The notes: generated by a model not told the origin, from the sequence alone. A stretch of DNA of 64,000 bases from an uncultured Aquimarina sp. (GCA_947497175.1 CANMFM010000002.1:62001-126000), one strand, 5' to 3'; positions 36,204-45,601 are shown, counted from the first letter of the stretch. Made by a program: numbers and translations.

Positions 36204-36956
36204 CTATCCTTTTTTAGAAGTTTTAGTTTTTCTATTTCTTACAAAAATTAACTTAGAGCGACCTTTAGAGGCTTCTCGTTGTTCTATTTCAAAGTTTTTG
36301 ATCGATTTGATCAACGGAGTTAATTTTTCGAAGCCATAATTTCTGGAGTCAAAATTGGGTTGTTTTTTCTGTAACAGACTCCCCACATCTCCTAAAAAAG
36401 CCCAGCCATCATCATCCGCTAAATCTGATATCGTATTTGAGATCAATTTAATGTCTTTTGAAGTTATTTTATCGACACTACTCTTAGCTTTGGGTTTACT
36501 ATCTGTAGATTCATTTTCTTCGGCCTCATGCTTTAGTATTTCGAGATAAATAAATTTATCACATGCAACAATAAATGGATTAGGTGTTTTCTTTTCACCG
36601 ATTCCAAAAACCTTCATTCCGGCCTCACGAAGCCTTGTCGCTAAACGGGTAAAATCACTATCGCTAGAAACCAGACAAAAACCAGTAACTTTTTCTGAGT
36701 ACAGAATATCCATGGCGTCAATGATCATTGCAGAATCTGTTGCATTTTTACCTTTGGTATAACCATATTGCTGAATCGGAGTAATGGCATTTTCGAGAAG
36801 AATTTTCTTCCACTTTGTGAGATCAGGTTTAGTCCAGTCACCATAAATTCTTTTTATGGTTGGATTACCATATTTGGCAATTTCTTCCATCATCTCTTTA
36901 ATGTAACTAGATGGGATATTATCACCATCGATGAGTACTGCAAGATTTAAATCCAT
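36204..36956 (-). CDS. NYN-domain protein with OST-HTH/LOTUS domain
   Basis: 250 residues. The N-terminal NYN (PIN-like) nuclease domain has acidic active-site residues in VLIDGDNIP, NATDSAMIIDAMD and SSDSDFTRLA. A linker rich in Lys and Ser (about 145-170) leads to a C-terminal LOTUS/OST-HTH domain (about 170-235) often found in RNA-binding proteins. This is the LabA/YaaC-like layout, suggesting an RNA endonuclease or RNA-binding regulator. It starts two bases after the DEAD-box helicase ends, so both may act on the same RNA. Confidence 0.88.
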   Translation of the reverse strand: MDLNLAVLIDGDNIPSSYIKEMMEEIAKYGNPTIKRIYGDWTKPDLTKWKKILLENAITPIQQYGYTKGKNATDSAMIIDAMDILYSEKVTGFCLVSSDSDFTRLATRLREAGMKVFGIGEKKTPNPFIVACDKFIYLEILKHEAEENESTDSKPKAKSSVDKITSKDIKLISNTISDLADDDGWAFLGDVGSLLQKKQPNFDSRNYGFEKLTPLIKSIKNFEIEQREASKGRSKLIFVRNRKTKTSKKG

Positions 36957-36958
36957 TA

Positions 36959-38320
36959 CTATTTTTTCTTTCGTTTTTTATGCTTCAGGTTGAATGTTTT
37001 ATCACCTTTAGTTTTTGGTTTTTTATATTTCTTGGCAATTTCTCTTCGGTATTTTCCACCTTGGTTTACTTTTCGGTTTTTTTCTTTCTTCTCATGAAAA
37101 GCAGCTCCTGCTTCATCATCATTAGGCCGTTTATGCGGATTATAGATTTCTTTAACCTTAGGTTGTTCTTCTGGTGTAAGCTCTTCTGAAACTTCAATTT
37201 CTTTTGGAAATTCGAGTGCTTCGACATTCATTTCCATCAAATCCTCAATAGCTTCAAGCATTTCTTGCTCTTTTTGGGTATATAACACTAATGAAGTTCC
37301 TTTTTTTTGAGCGCGTCCCGTTCGACCTATACGATGCATATAGTTTTCGGGATATTCGGGAGTATCCACATTTATTACATGTGTGATATCGTCGATATCA
37401 AGTCCGCGAGCCATTACATCGGTAGCGATAAGTATTCGTTGTTCTCCTGATTCGAACTGTTCGATACTTCGCAACCTGTAGTTTTGTGTTTTGTTGGAGT
37501 GAATTACCGCACATTGATCGGGAAAAGTTCTTTCGAAACGCTCAAACAAACGATCTGCCATTCGTTTGTTAGCCACAAATAGCAAAACTTTTTCATATTC
37601 TTCTTCATTAGCAAGTAAATGTTCTAATAAGTTTACTTTTGTATAAAAATTGGCAACATTATATCCATATTGCTTTATGTTTTCAAGAGGAGTTCCACTT
37701 TTAGCGATAGATATTTTTTGAGGACTGATAAAGATTTCAGAAATGATATCATCTACTTCTTCAGTCATAGTTGCAGAGAACATAATGTTTTGTCTTTGCT
37801 TTGGCAGAATATCAAAAATATTCATCAATTGATGTCTAAATCCTAAATCCATCATTACATCGACCTCGTCAATAACTAGTTTTTGAATAGATTTCAGTTG
37901 TAAGGCTCTACTCACGGCAAGATCATATAATCGCCCGGGTGTAGCGACAACAATATCTAATCCTTGCGATACGGCTTGTTTTTGAGTGTTGATATTGGTT
38001 CCTCCGTATACACCAGCTACGCGAAGATTAATATAAGTAGACAGTTTTTGGATTTCATCTACAACTTGTACAACTAACTCCCGAGTAGGGACTAATATCA
38101 GGACTCTTGGGTTTTGCTGTACAGAGTATTTTAGCATTCTCAAAATTGGCAGCATGTAGGCATATGTTTTACCAGTACCTGTTTGCGCAATACCTACCAC
38201 ATCTTTACCAGACATTACAGGAGAAAAAGCTTTCCCCTGGATTGGAGTTGGGGTTTTAAACCCCAGATCATCTAGAGCATTAAGAAGTGGTGTGCTTAAA
38301 TTTAAATCTTGGAAAGTCAA
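36959..38320 (-). CDS. DEAD-box family ATP-dependent RNA helicase
   Basis: 453 residues. The start is taken as TTG 38320, which gives MTFQDLNLSTPLLNAL, the usual beginning; another TTG at 38344 would overlap the -7 box. Motifs in order: Q motif PTPIQ, Walker A AQTGTGKTY, motif II DEVD (not DEAD), SAT, and HRIGRTGRA (motif VI). The C-terminus (about 360-453) is very basic, as in RhlE-like enzymes. It unwinds structured RNA, perhaps in ribosome assembly or cold adaptation. It heads the five-gene operon. Confidence 0.95.
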   Translation of the reverse strand: MTFQDLNLSTPLLNALDDLGFKTPTPIQGKAFSPVMSGKDVVGIAQTGTGKTYAYMLPILRMLKYSVQQNPRVLILVPTRELVVQVVDEIQKLSTYINLRVAGVYGGTNINTQKQAVSQGLDIVVATPGRLYDLAVSRALQLKSIQKLVIDEVDVMMDLGFRHQLMNIFDILPKQRQNIMFSATMTEEVDDIISEIFISPQKISIAKSGTPLENIKQYGYNVANFYTKVNLLEHLLANEEEYEKVLLFVANKRMADRLFERFERTFPDQCAVIHSNKTQNYRLRSIEQFESGEQRILIATDVMARGLDIDDITHVINVDTPEYPENYMHRIGRTGRAQKKGTSLVLYTQKEQEMLEAIEDLMEMNVEALEFPKEIEVSEELTPEEQPKVKEIYNPHKRPNDDEAGAAFHEKKEKNRKVNQGGKYRREIAKKYKKPKTKGDKTFNLKHKKRKKK

Positions 38321-38341
38321 TTGATTATTTTTTTGATAGTA

Positions 38342-38349
38342 CAAAGGTA
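38342..38349 (-). promoter_or_regulatory. -7 promoter box of the helicase-lactamase operon (TACCTTTG)
   Basis: Exact TAnnTTTG on the minus strand, 21 bases before the preferred start codon at 38320. No clear TTG at -33. Confidence 0.5.
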
Positions 38350-38511
38350 GCCTTATTTCTGAGATTCATTTCACTAGCTTACTATTAAGTAGCATAATTA
38401 AGATCAATATTTGTAATAGAGAGCAAGAATCTAGAGGTGTCATATTATAATTTGAACCTTTTTTTATCTGATTCTTATCTATTTTCGGAAATCAACTTAA
38501 AATCACAAATC

Positions 38512-39288
38512 ATGTTATTAATTAAGAACTTATTTAAAACCATAGTATTAGGCAGCCTAGTATGCACTATTATTCTATCATGCAGCAGTGATGCGGCTGA
38601 TGAAGCACAAACCCCAGACGAAACGGCTGTAGAAGATTTTGCGAATTTTGCAGAGGATTCAAAGTTTCTTGAATATGTTAAACAGCTCTTGATCTCTTCA
38701 TTACGCGTCGTAAACACAGAGAAAATTTTAGAGCTTCATCAAAAAACACAACTTACAGATCAAGAAAGCGTGCAATTAGCATTAGCACTAGGGTTTGATG
38801 ACGTATCTGGAATGGAAGCTTATTACAGTAGTTTGATTAGCGATTGGTTACAACTGTTTATTCGTTTCGACCTAAAAAATCATGAGATAGAAAAAGTGAA
38901 TACAATTATAATTGATTCCTACATCACTACGTATTTAAAAATCTTACATGGTATTGAGGATAAAGCGAGTTATGATTCAAAAGACGATGATCTTCCCGAA
39001 GTAGTCGATATTCCTCAATTTTGTTTAGATATTTGTGTGCCTAAATATGAAAATGAAATGCAGATACGTGATGAGGAATATGAGGCTAATTTAGCAGTTT
39101 GCTATGATGGGATTTATGGTGCTATAAGCGAAGAAGAGAAAGAATTCTTTGACAATTGTTTATCAAGAGTAACACAGATTTTTGTCGCAATGCTAAATAG
39201 GGCTCACAACAATAAACAATGCTGTTTTTATATAAATTGTGAAATAGGAACAGAGGATGGACCGTGCCGAGATATTCCTGTTGGTTAG
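38512..39288 (+). CDS. lipoprotein of unknown function with cysteine-rich tail
   Basis: 258 residues from ATG 38512; the frame opens earlier but only this start gives a signal peptide and lipobox (ILSC, Cys24). After an acidic linker (DAADEAQTPDETAVEDF) the protein is mainly helical. The C-terminal 60 residues contain six cysteines (FCLDIC, VCYDG, FDNC, QCCFYINC, GPC), pointing to disulfide bonds outside the cytoplasm. I do not recognise a family. It is a single gene, with a strong terminator after it. Confidence 0.68.
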   Translation: MLLIKNLFKTIVLGSLVCTIILSCSSDAADEAQTPDETAVEDFANFAEDSKFLEYVKQLLISSLRVVNTEKILELHQKTQLTDQESVQLALALGFDDVSGMEAYYSSLISDWLQLFIRFDLKNHEIEKVNTIIIDSYITTYLKILHGIEDKASYDSKDDDLPEVVDIPQFCLDICVPKYENEMQIRDEEYEANLAVCYDGIYGAISEEEKEFFDNCLSRVTQIFVAMLNRAHNNKQCCFYINCEIGTEDGPCRDIPVG

Positions 39289-39333
39289 GTTTTTAACGTT
39301 AAGAGCTGATATATTCGGTTATGAAGAAAACAT

Positions 39334-39373
39334 AAAACACGTATTGCAGTATCTAAGGCAATACGTGTTTTTT
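39334..39373 (+). terminator. intrinsic terminator
   Basis: AAAACACGTATTGC pairs with GCAATACGTGTTTT over 14 bases and is followed by TTT, 45 bases after the lipoprotein stop. Confidence 0.88.
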
Positions 39374-39400
39374 GGTGAAAGGATTTAGATTGATTTTAAT

Positions 39401-39408
39401 TACTTTTG
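39401..39408 (+). promoter_or_regulatory. -7 promoter box (TACTTTTG) of the FMN reductase gene
   Basis: Exact TAnnTTTG 20 bases before the ATG at 39428. The nearest suitable TTG is 26 bases upstream, outside the usual range. Confidence 0.45.
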
Positions 39409-39427
39409 AAATCTTAATCTTACTTTA

Positions 39428-39964
39428 ATGAAAAATATTCTTGCCTTTGCAGGTTCTAACAGTAGTAGTTCAATAAATCAAAAATTAGTTGCATATGTAG
39501 CCTCACAAATAGAAGAGCATCATACAAAAGTGATTAACTTAGTCAATTATTCAATGCCAATGTATAGCGAAGATGAAGAAAAAAAAGGATTTCCAGGAAT
39601 GGCTATGGGATTAAAACAAGAAATCTCTGAAGCTGACGCCTTACTGATTTCTATAAATGAGCATAATGGTAGTTGGAGCGCTTTTTTCAAAAATATCATA
39701 GATTGGCTATCTCGCTTAGATCGTAACTTTTTGGAGGGTAAAAAAATACTTTTAATGAGTACGGCTCCCGGAAAAAGAGGAGGGTTAGGTTCTTTGAATT
39801 ATGCAAAGAGTGTCCTGCCTAGGTTTGGTGCTGAAATCGTGGAAAGCTTTAGTTTTCCATCTTTTTATGATCATTTTTCGTTAGAAACAAATACAGTAAC
39901 AGACGAAACACTTTTATTGGGTTTACATGAAGTTCTCAGTACTTTTGCACATCAAATTAAATAA
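39428..39964 (+). CDS. NADPH-dependent FMN reductase family protein
   Basis: 178 residues with a flavodoxin-like fold. The phosphate-binding loop near the N-terminus reads FAGSNSSSSINQKL, and the flavin-binding INEHNGSWSAFFKNIIDWLSR and STAPGKRGG are characteristic of the FMN_red family (chromate reductase/ArsH-like). It reduces quinones, azo compounds or FMN in the cytoplasm. It is followed three bases later by the chorismate-using gene, so both are probably on one mRNA, though no functional link is obvious. Confidence 0.9.
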   Translation: MKNILAFAGSNSSSSINQKLVAYVASQIEEHHTKVINLVNYSMPMYSEDEEKKGFPGMAMGLKQEISEADALLISINEHNGSWSAFFKNIIDWLSRLDRNFLEGKKILLMSTAPGKRGGLGSLNYAKSVLPRFGAEIVESFSFPSFYDHFSLETNTVTDETLLLGLHEVLSTFAHQIK

Positions 39965-39967
39965 TAG

Positions 39968-41263
39968 GTGCGAAGTATTAGAACATATACTCTGGAAAAT
40001 CCATTAGAATTCAAAATCAAAATATTGCATTGGGCGCAACAGTTTGAAGATGTGGTTTGGTTAGACTCTAATAAGTATACTCAACGGTATTCCAGCTATG
40101 ATGCGGTATTGGCTGTAGATGCATTTACATCCATTAAAACAGAATGTTATGGTGCTTTTGATGCGCTAAAGGAGTATCAGGAACAAACAAAAGACTGGAT
40201 ATTTGGATATTTGTCGTACGATCTTAAAAATGACATCGAAAACCTGACCTCTAATAACTTTGATGGACTTCATTTTCCGGATCTTTACTTTTTTCAGCCT
40301 AAAAAGCTTTTTCTAGTCAAAGATGAGGTACTGGAAATACAATATTTGAGAATGGTAGATGACGAAATAACCGAAGATTTTGATACAATTTCCTCGATGT
40401 CTCAAAATGATCATGACTCGACCTGCGATAAGGTTAACATAAGTCTTCGAATCACAAAAGATGTATATAAAAATAAGGTAAAGAGAGTGCTGGAGCATAT
40501 TCATCGTGGAGATATCTACGAAGCTAATTTTTGCCAGGAATTTTTTGCAAAGAATAGTTGTATTGATCCTTTGAAAACCTATCATCATCTAAATGATATT
40601 TCTAAGCCGCCTTTTGCCACCTTTTTTAAAATGCATCATCATTATTTGTTATCGGCATCACCAGAACGATATATACGAAAAGAAGGATGTAAAATTATTT
40701 CTCAACCTATCAAAGGCACAGCAAAACGAGCTCTGGACAAGAAAGATGATCAGCGGCTTATCAAAAACCTAAAGAAGGACCCAAAAGAGCGATCAGAGAA
40801 TGTCATGATCGTGGATTTAGTGCGAAATGATTTATCTAAAACAGCATTAAAAGGTTCGGTTATTGTAGAAGAATTGTGTAAAGTATATTCTTTTGAGCAG
40901 GTTCATCAGATGATATCAACAGTGGTTTCAAAAATTGATACCAAAACATCTCCCGTTGATGTTCTTGCATCAACTTTTCCTATGGGAAGTATGACTGGGG
41001 CACCTAAGATTTCTGCAATGCAAATTATAGAAGAGTTAGAGGTATCAAAAAGAGGATTGTATAGTGGCGCAATGGGTTATTTTACACCTGGTGGTGATTT
41101 TGATTTTAATGTGGTAATACGAAGTATTCTTTACAATAAAGAAGAACAGTACATCTCTTATACCGTTGGCGGAGCCATCACTGCCAAATCTGACCCAGAC
41201 AAAGAATACGAAGAGTGTTTATTAAAAGCCAAGGCGATGCGGGAGGTTTTAGAAGGGTTGTAA
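39968..41263 (+). CDS. pabB: aminodeoxychorismate synthase component I (PabB-like chorismate-binding enzyme)
   Basis: 431 residues, starting with GTG. The chorismate-binding domain fills the C-terminal two thirds: HIHRGDIYEANFCQEF, KPPFATFF, LSASPERYI, QPIKGTAKRA, ENVMIVDLVRNDLS, TFPMGSMTGAPKISAM and the YSGAMGYF block. This is the ADC synthase / anthranilate synthase component I fold. The short length and QPIKGTAKR favour PabB over TrpE. It makes 4-amino-4-deoxychorismate for folate. No glutamine amidotransferase is fused or adjacent. Confidence 0.9.
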   Translation: MRSIRTYTLENPLEFKIKILHWAQQFEDVVWLDSNKYTQRYSSYDAVLAVDAFTSIKTECYGAFDALKEYQEQTKDWIFGYLSYDLKNDIENLTSNNFDGLHFPDLYFFQPKKLFLVKDEVLEIQYLRMVDDEITEDFDTISSMSQNDHDSTCDKVNISLRITKDVYKNKVKRVLEHIHRGDIYEANFCQEFFAKNSCIDPLKTYHHLNDISKPPFATFFKMHHHYLLSASPERYIRKEGCKIISQPIKGTAKRALDKKDDQRLIKNLKKDPKERSENVMIVDLVRNDLSKTALKGSVIVEELCKVYSFEQVHQMISTVVSKIDTKTSPVDVLASTFPMGSMTGAPKISAMQIIEELEVSKRGLYSGAMGYFTPGGDFDFNVVIRSILYNKEEQYISYTVGGAITAKSDPDKEYEECLLKAKAMREVLEGL

Positions 41264-41284
41264 TTGTCTATGAAGCCTTTTTTG

Positions 41285-41427
41285 CCATTCCTGCAAAGGC
41301 TGGAATCTACAAAACGAAATGTTTAAACAATGTTGTTTTTGCTCAATATTATATTTCAGGGATGGTGTTTTTTGAATAGACCAATTTGTTACTTGTAAAA
41401 ATAGATTCCATCTTTGGCAGGAATGAT
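41285..41427. repeat. intergenic palindromic repeat pair (REP/BIME-like)
   Basis: CCATTCCTGCAAAGGCTGG (from 41285) and TTCCATCTTTGGCAGGAATG (41406-41425) are inverted copies of one unit, about 100 bases apart. The left copy is also an imperfect hairpin (ATTCC...GGAAT). The pattern CATTCCTGCnAAGGCnGGAAT is typical of dispersed palindromic elements. It lies between two convergent genes and could also act in termination. Confidence 0.55.
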
Positions 41428-41449
41428 ATTGTGACAAGAATTTTTGCGA

Positions 41450-42151
41450 TTATATTAAATTACGTCTAAAACTTTTTCTTACCCCTATAATGATTTCTTT
41501 GACCTCATTAGCCGTTAAATCTTTGATGGTCGCTATTTCTTCAAAATTTAATCGACCAAAGACAAAAAGATCAATAATCTTGGAAGTTTCCATAGGGAGC
41601 CAGCTATAAAATTTACCTAATAATTTTTGCTTTCTAAAATCTGAAGATGGCTCAGTATCTATAATTTTAATAATTTCCGAATCTAAATCATCATAGATAA
41701 AATTTTGCTTGTCTTCATGGTTTTGATGGTAACAAATATCATCTAGTTCTTCTTTCATAATAAGCTCATTATCACCTTCAACGGTGTAGCTTTCTTCAAG
41801 TTTTTCGAGTTCGATTTTTAGAAAGTGATTTGTGCTTATATTTCTTTGGTGCCAGCCTTCTGTTATATAAAGGTCATCAATAAGGTTATCTGCAATTTTA
41901 AATAATTGAAGCTCCAAAGATAATGTGTCCACTTCAATATCTATATCATCAGCATATAATTTTAGAATTGCATCATCAATAATTCCATTAGAACAATACA
42001 TATTTTGAGGTAGAATACCTACGCTTTCGGCAATGTATAATCTGTGTTTAACATAAGGATGTAAATGAGGTACAATAGATAATAATTTCTTACTGAATTC
42101 TCTTTGATCATCGTCTCCATAAAATTTCTGTAATTCTTGAGTGCTATTCAT
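41450..42151 (-). CDS. divergent sigma-70-like or helix-turn-helix protein
   Basis: 233 residues, acidic and mainly helical. The C-terminal 35 residues (RLNFEEIATIKDLTANEVKE and onwards) look like the helix-turn-helix of sigma factor region 4, and the segment before it (KIIDLFVFG) fits its first helix. A recognisable region 2 is not seen; the N-terminal half carries DDQREFSKKL and many acidic stretches. It may be a degenerate ECF-like sigma factor or a nucleic-acid-binding regulator that lost promoter melting. The gene is divergent from tilS. Confidence 0.5.
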   Translation of the reverse strand: MNSTQELQKFYGDDDQREFSKKLLSIVPHLHPYVKHRLYIAESVGILPQNMYCSNGIIDDAILKLYADDIDIEVDTLSLELQLFKIADNLIDDLYITEGWHQRNISTNHFLKIELEKLEESYTVEGDNELIMKEELDDICYHQNHEDKQNFIYDDLDSEIIKIIDTEPSSDFRKQKLLGKFYSWLPMETSKIIDLFVFGRLNFEEIATIKDLTANEVKEIIIGVRKSFRRNLI

Positions 42152-42252
42152 CGGTGAATGATTTAAGAGTTGATTTCTAAAAATAACGAAAACAAACCAA
42201 TTTTGATGTTAAAAACTTGAAAATCAATATATAAATCGATTATTTAAGTTGA

Positions 42253-42282
42253 TTGCAGTAGCAATTCAAAATCGTATATTTG
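42253..42282 (+). promoter_or_regulatory. consensus promoter of the tilS-dsbD operon
   Basis: TTG (42253-42255), 19 bases, then TATATTTG (42275-42282): an exact match to the Bacteroidota -33/-7 consensus with standard spacing, 29 bases before the TTG start codon of tilS. Confidence 0.75.
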
Positions 42283-42311
42283 AAAAATTTAAAAGTATAA
42301 TCTAAAACCTT

Positions 42312-43625
42312 TTGCTAAAAGAGTTCAAAAATCATATCGTAAGTCATCTGCCATTCCTTTTTAGTAGTAAATTGTTGATAGCATGTAGTGGAGGATTAGA
42401 TAGTATGGTCCTTGTTCGCCTTTGTCGTTTATTAAATTTCGAATTTGATGTTGCACATTGTAATTTCAATTTAAGAGAATCAGAAAGTGATGATGACGAG
42501 CAATTTGTAAAACATTTTGCAGATCAAGTGAATGCTACTTTTTTTGTACGACATTTTGATACCAAAAAGCATGCTGAAGATCATGGAGTATCTATTCAAA
42601 TGGCGGCCAGAGAACTGAGATATGCATGGTTTAGAGACGTAGCAAAAGCACATCAATATGAGTATATACTTACGGCACATCATGCCGATGACACTCTGGA
42701 AACCTTTTTGATTAATCTTTCCAGGGGTACCGGGATTGATGGATTAACCGGGATTCCTATGATTAATGATAATGTTGTTCGCCCACTTTTACCATTTTCA
42801 AGAGAGCAGATTTTAGAATTTGCAGAAGAAAGTAAGATTAAATGGCGCGAAGACAGTAGTAATCATAGTACCAAATATCTTAGAAATAAACTTAGACATG
42901 ACGTTATCCCGGATTTGAAATCGGTACATCCGCAATTTCTACAAAATTTTGAAGCTACTTTAGAATATCTCAGGCAAAGTAGTGACTTTATAAAAAATCA
43001 AGTATTTCGAATTAAAAAAGAACTCTTCGAATTTTTAGAAGGAGATATCATTAAGATCCCGATAAATAATTTACGTAATTACGGAAACCCAAGAACATGC
43101 TTGTATCTTTTATTAAAAGAATATGGTTTTAAAGCATGGGATGATATCGAAAAAGTTGTGATGGCTCAATCTGGAAAGCAAATCTATTCAGAAACCCATA
43201 GACTTGTAAAAGATAGGGATAATTTATTGCTGAGCCCTATTGTTGAAGGAATTTCGGATAGAAGTTATAGTATTCATGAAGAAGAGATTATGATCATGAT
43301 TCCTTCCGGAACACTGAAATTCAAAATCGTTGAAGAAATGTCTGATGTAGACCTGAAAACAATTTTTGTTGATAAAGAAAAGTTAAAATACCCCCTTACT
43401 GTAAGAAAATGGAAAGATGGCGACTATTTTTATCCATTGGGAATGACTGGCAAAAAGAAGTTAAGCAAATATTTTAAAGATGAAAAACTATCTTTACTTG
43501 CCAAAGAAAGAGTATGGTTGTTGTGTTCTGGAAAAGACATCATTTGGATTATTAATTACAGAGCAGATAACCGATTTAAAATAACGCCCCAAACGAATCA
43601 AATATTAAAAATTAGAATAACCTGA
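42312..43625 (+). CDS. tilS: tRNA(Ile)-lysidine synthase
   Basis: 437 residues with a TTG start, giving MLKEFKNHIVSHLPF, the usual beginning. The PP-loop ATP pyrophosphatase motif SGGLDS is at 26-31. HHADDTLETFLINLSRGTG and the C-terminal TilS substrate-binding domain (VRKWKDGDYFYPLGM) are characteristic. It converts C34 of tRNA-Ile(CAU) to lysidine so that AUA is read as isoleucine, so it is essential. Its stop overlaps the next gene's ATG (TGATG), indicating translational coupling. Confidence 0.96.
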   Translation: MLKEFKNHIVSHLPFLFSSKLLIACSGGLDSMVLVRLCRLLNFEFDVAHCNFNLRESESDDDEQFVKHFADQVNATFFVRHFDTKKHAEDHGVSIQMAARELRYAWFRDVAKAHQYEYILTAHHADDTLETFLINLSRGTGIDGLTGIPMINDNVVRPLLPFSREQILEFAEESKIKWREDSSNHSTKYLRNKLRHDVIPDLKSVHPQFLQNFEATLEYLRQSSDFIKNQVFRIKKELFEFLEGDIIKIPINNLRNYGNPRTCLYLLLKEYGFKAWDDIEKVVMAQSGKQIYSETHRLVKDRDNLLLSPIVEGISDRSYSIHEEEIMIMIPSGTLKFKIVEEMSDVDLKTIFVDKEKLKYPLTVRKWKDGDYFYPLGMTGKKKLSKYFKDEKLSLLAKERVWLLCSGKDIIWIINYRADNRFKITPQTNQILKIRIT

Positions 43626-45601
43626 TGAGGTACGTACTACTATTAACTACATTTTTATTTTCTACAGCGCTTTTTTCACAAACTTTGGACCCTATTAAAT
43701 GGAAAGCTAATGTTGAAAAAGAATCAGATGATATCTATATATTGTATTTTGAAGCTACTTTAGACAAAGGATGGCATTTATATTCTCAAAATGAGGCTGA
43801 TACAGATGAGATAGCACCCACGCCAACAGAATTTACTTATAATAATACAGATCAAACCTACACTTTATTAGGAGAAACTTTTGAACCAAAAGGAATTGAG
43901 AAATATGACAACATATTCGAAATGGATGTCAAATATTTTGAAGATAAGGTTACCTTTTCTCAAAAAATTAGGGTAATCGATAAAAATATTAAATCTGTTA
44001 AAGCTGAAGTATTTTTTTCGGTTTGCGATGATGAGAGATGCCTTGCTCCTGAGGTCATAGAGTTTGATTTAAATCTTACAGGAGAAGCTAAAGAAAATAC
44101 AGGCGATGTTGCTGCAATAACAGTCGAAGATCAAAGAAAATCTAAAGAACTTTATATTGATATAAAAGGAAAAGATAAGTTTGTGTCTGAGGCAGTGGAG
44201 AAAAAGAGTTACTTGAGCATTTTTATCCTTGGTTTTCTAGGAGGATTGATAGCTTTATTAACACCATGCGTTTTTCCAATGATACCGCTCACTGTATCTT
44301 TTTTTACTAAGGGAGCAAAAGACAAGAAAAAGGGTACATTTAATGCAATATTATATGGTTTTTTCATATTCGCAATATATGTATTGTTGAGTCTTCCTTT
44401 TCATCTTTTAGACTCTCTTGACCCAGAAATTCTTAATAATATTTCGACCAATGTAACGCTAAATATTATCTTTTTTATAGTGTTTATAGTATTTGCGATT
44501 TCATTTTTTGGCTATTTCGAGATTACTTTACCAGCATCTTGGAGCAATAGCTTAGACAGTAAGGCGAATAGTATTGGTGGTATGGTAGGTGTATTTTTTA
44601 TGGCGCTAACGCTGGCTTTAGTATCATTTTCTTGTACGGGACCCATTTTAGGTTCTTTATTAGGGGGTTCTCTAACTAGTGATGGTGGAGCAATACAACT
44701 AAGTTTTGGTATGGGAGGTTTTGGGCTTGCCCTGGCATTACCTTTTGCATTGTTTGCCTTATTCCCTAATTGGTTAAATTCTCTACCAAAAAGCGGGGGT
44801 TGGCTAAATTCGGTAAAAGTAATTCTTGGGTTTATAGAATTAGCACTCGCATTTAAGTTTTTATCCAATGCAGATCTTGTAGAACATTGGGGTATTTTAA
44901 AACGTGAAATTTTTATAGGAATATGGATTGTAATAGGGATTTCTATGGTTTTATATCTGTTTGGGAAGATACGTTTTCCACATGATAGTCCGATTAAAAA
45001 GCTAAGTACAGGAAGAAAAACATTAGGAGTCCTTACGTTAGCATTTGTTTTATACTTAATACCAGGACTTACAAATACGGCATATGCGAATCTAAAATTG
45101 TTAAGTGGTTTTCCTCCACCATTATTTTATAGTATCTACCAAAAAGAAACTCATGGTCCGCTAGGCCTAAATGCATATACCGATTTTGAAAAAGGAGTAA
45201 AAGCGGCTAAGCTACAAAATAAACCTATAATGATTGATTTTACAGGTTGGGCATGTGTAAATTGCCGTAAAATGGAAGAACAAGTATGGAGTAATCCACA
45301 AATAATAGATATTCTTAAGAATAAGTATATTTTAATTTCCTTGTATGTAGACGATCGCGAATATTTGGGCGATGATGATACATTTAAGTTCTTAAAACCA
45401 GATGGTAGGGTCAAGGATATTAGAACAATAGGAGATAAGTGGGCAACATTTCAGACTGTGAATTTTCAAAATAATTCTCAACCTTACTATGTTTTATTAG
45501 ATACAAAGATGAACTTACTTAATAAAACGACCGCATATACACCAGATGCTAACGAATATCTGAGATGGTTAAAACAAGGTCTTAAAAATTTTAAAAAGTA
45601 A
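43625..45601 (+). CDS. dsbD: thiol:disulfide interchange protein DsbD
   Basis: 658 residues. A signal peptide (about 1-18), then a periplasmic alpha domain with a Cys pair (SVCDDERC), an eight-helix membrane domain with conserved Cys in TPCVFP and SFSCTGP, and a C-terminal thioredoxin domain with Cys544-Val-Asn-Cys547. It passes electrons from cytoplasmic thioredoxin to periplasmic reductases. It overlaps tilS by one base. The order periplasmic-membrane-thioredoxin is complete. Confidence 0.94.
   Translation: MRYVLLLTTFLFSTALFSQTLDPIKWKANVEKESDDIYILYFEATLDKGWHLYSQNEADTDEIAPTPTEFTYNNTDQTYTLLGETFEPKGIEKYDNIFEMDVKYFEDKVTFSQKIRVIDKNIKSVKAEVFFSVCDDERCLAPEVIEFDLNLTGEAKENTGDVAAITVEDQRKSKELYIDIKGKDKFVSEAVEKKSYLSIFILGFLGGLIALLTPCVFPMIPLTVSFFTKGAKDKKKGTFNAILYGFFIFAIYVLLSLPFHLLDSLDPEILNNISTNVTLNIIFFIVFIVFAISFFGYFEITLPASWSNSLDSKANSIGGMVGVFFMALTLALVSFSCTGPILGSLLGGSLTSDGGAIQLSFGMGGFGLALALPFALFALFPNWLNSLPKSGGWLNSVKVILGFIELALAFKFLSNADLVEHWGILKREIFIGIWIVIGISMVLYLFGKIRFPHDSPIKKLSTGRKTLGVLTLAFVLYLIPGLTNTAYANLKLLSGFPPPLFYSIYQKETHGPLGLNAYTDFEKGVKAAKLQNKPIMIDFTGWACVNCRKMEEQVWSNPQIIDILKNKYILISLYVDDREYLGDDDTFKFLKPDGRVKDIRTIGDKWATFQTVNFQNNSQPYYVLLDTKMNLLNKTTAYTPDANEYLRWLKQGLKNFKK

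Noticed and set aside
41249..41437. 62-codon minus-strand frame between the PabB-like gene and the sigma-like gene
   Set aside because: It is made almost entirely from the inverted repeat pair, so it is a shadow of repeat sequence.
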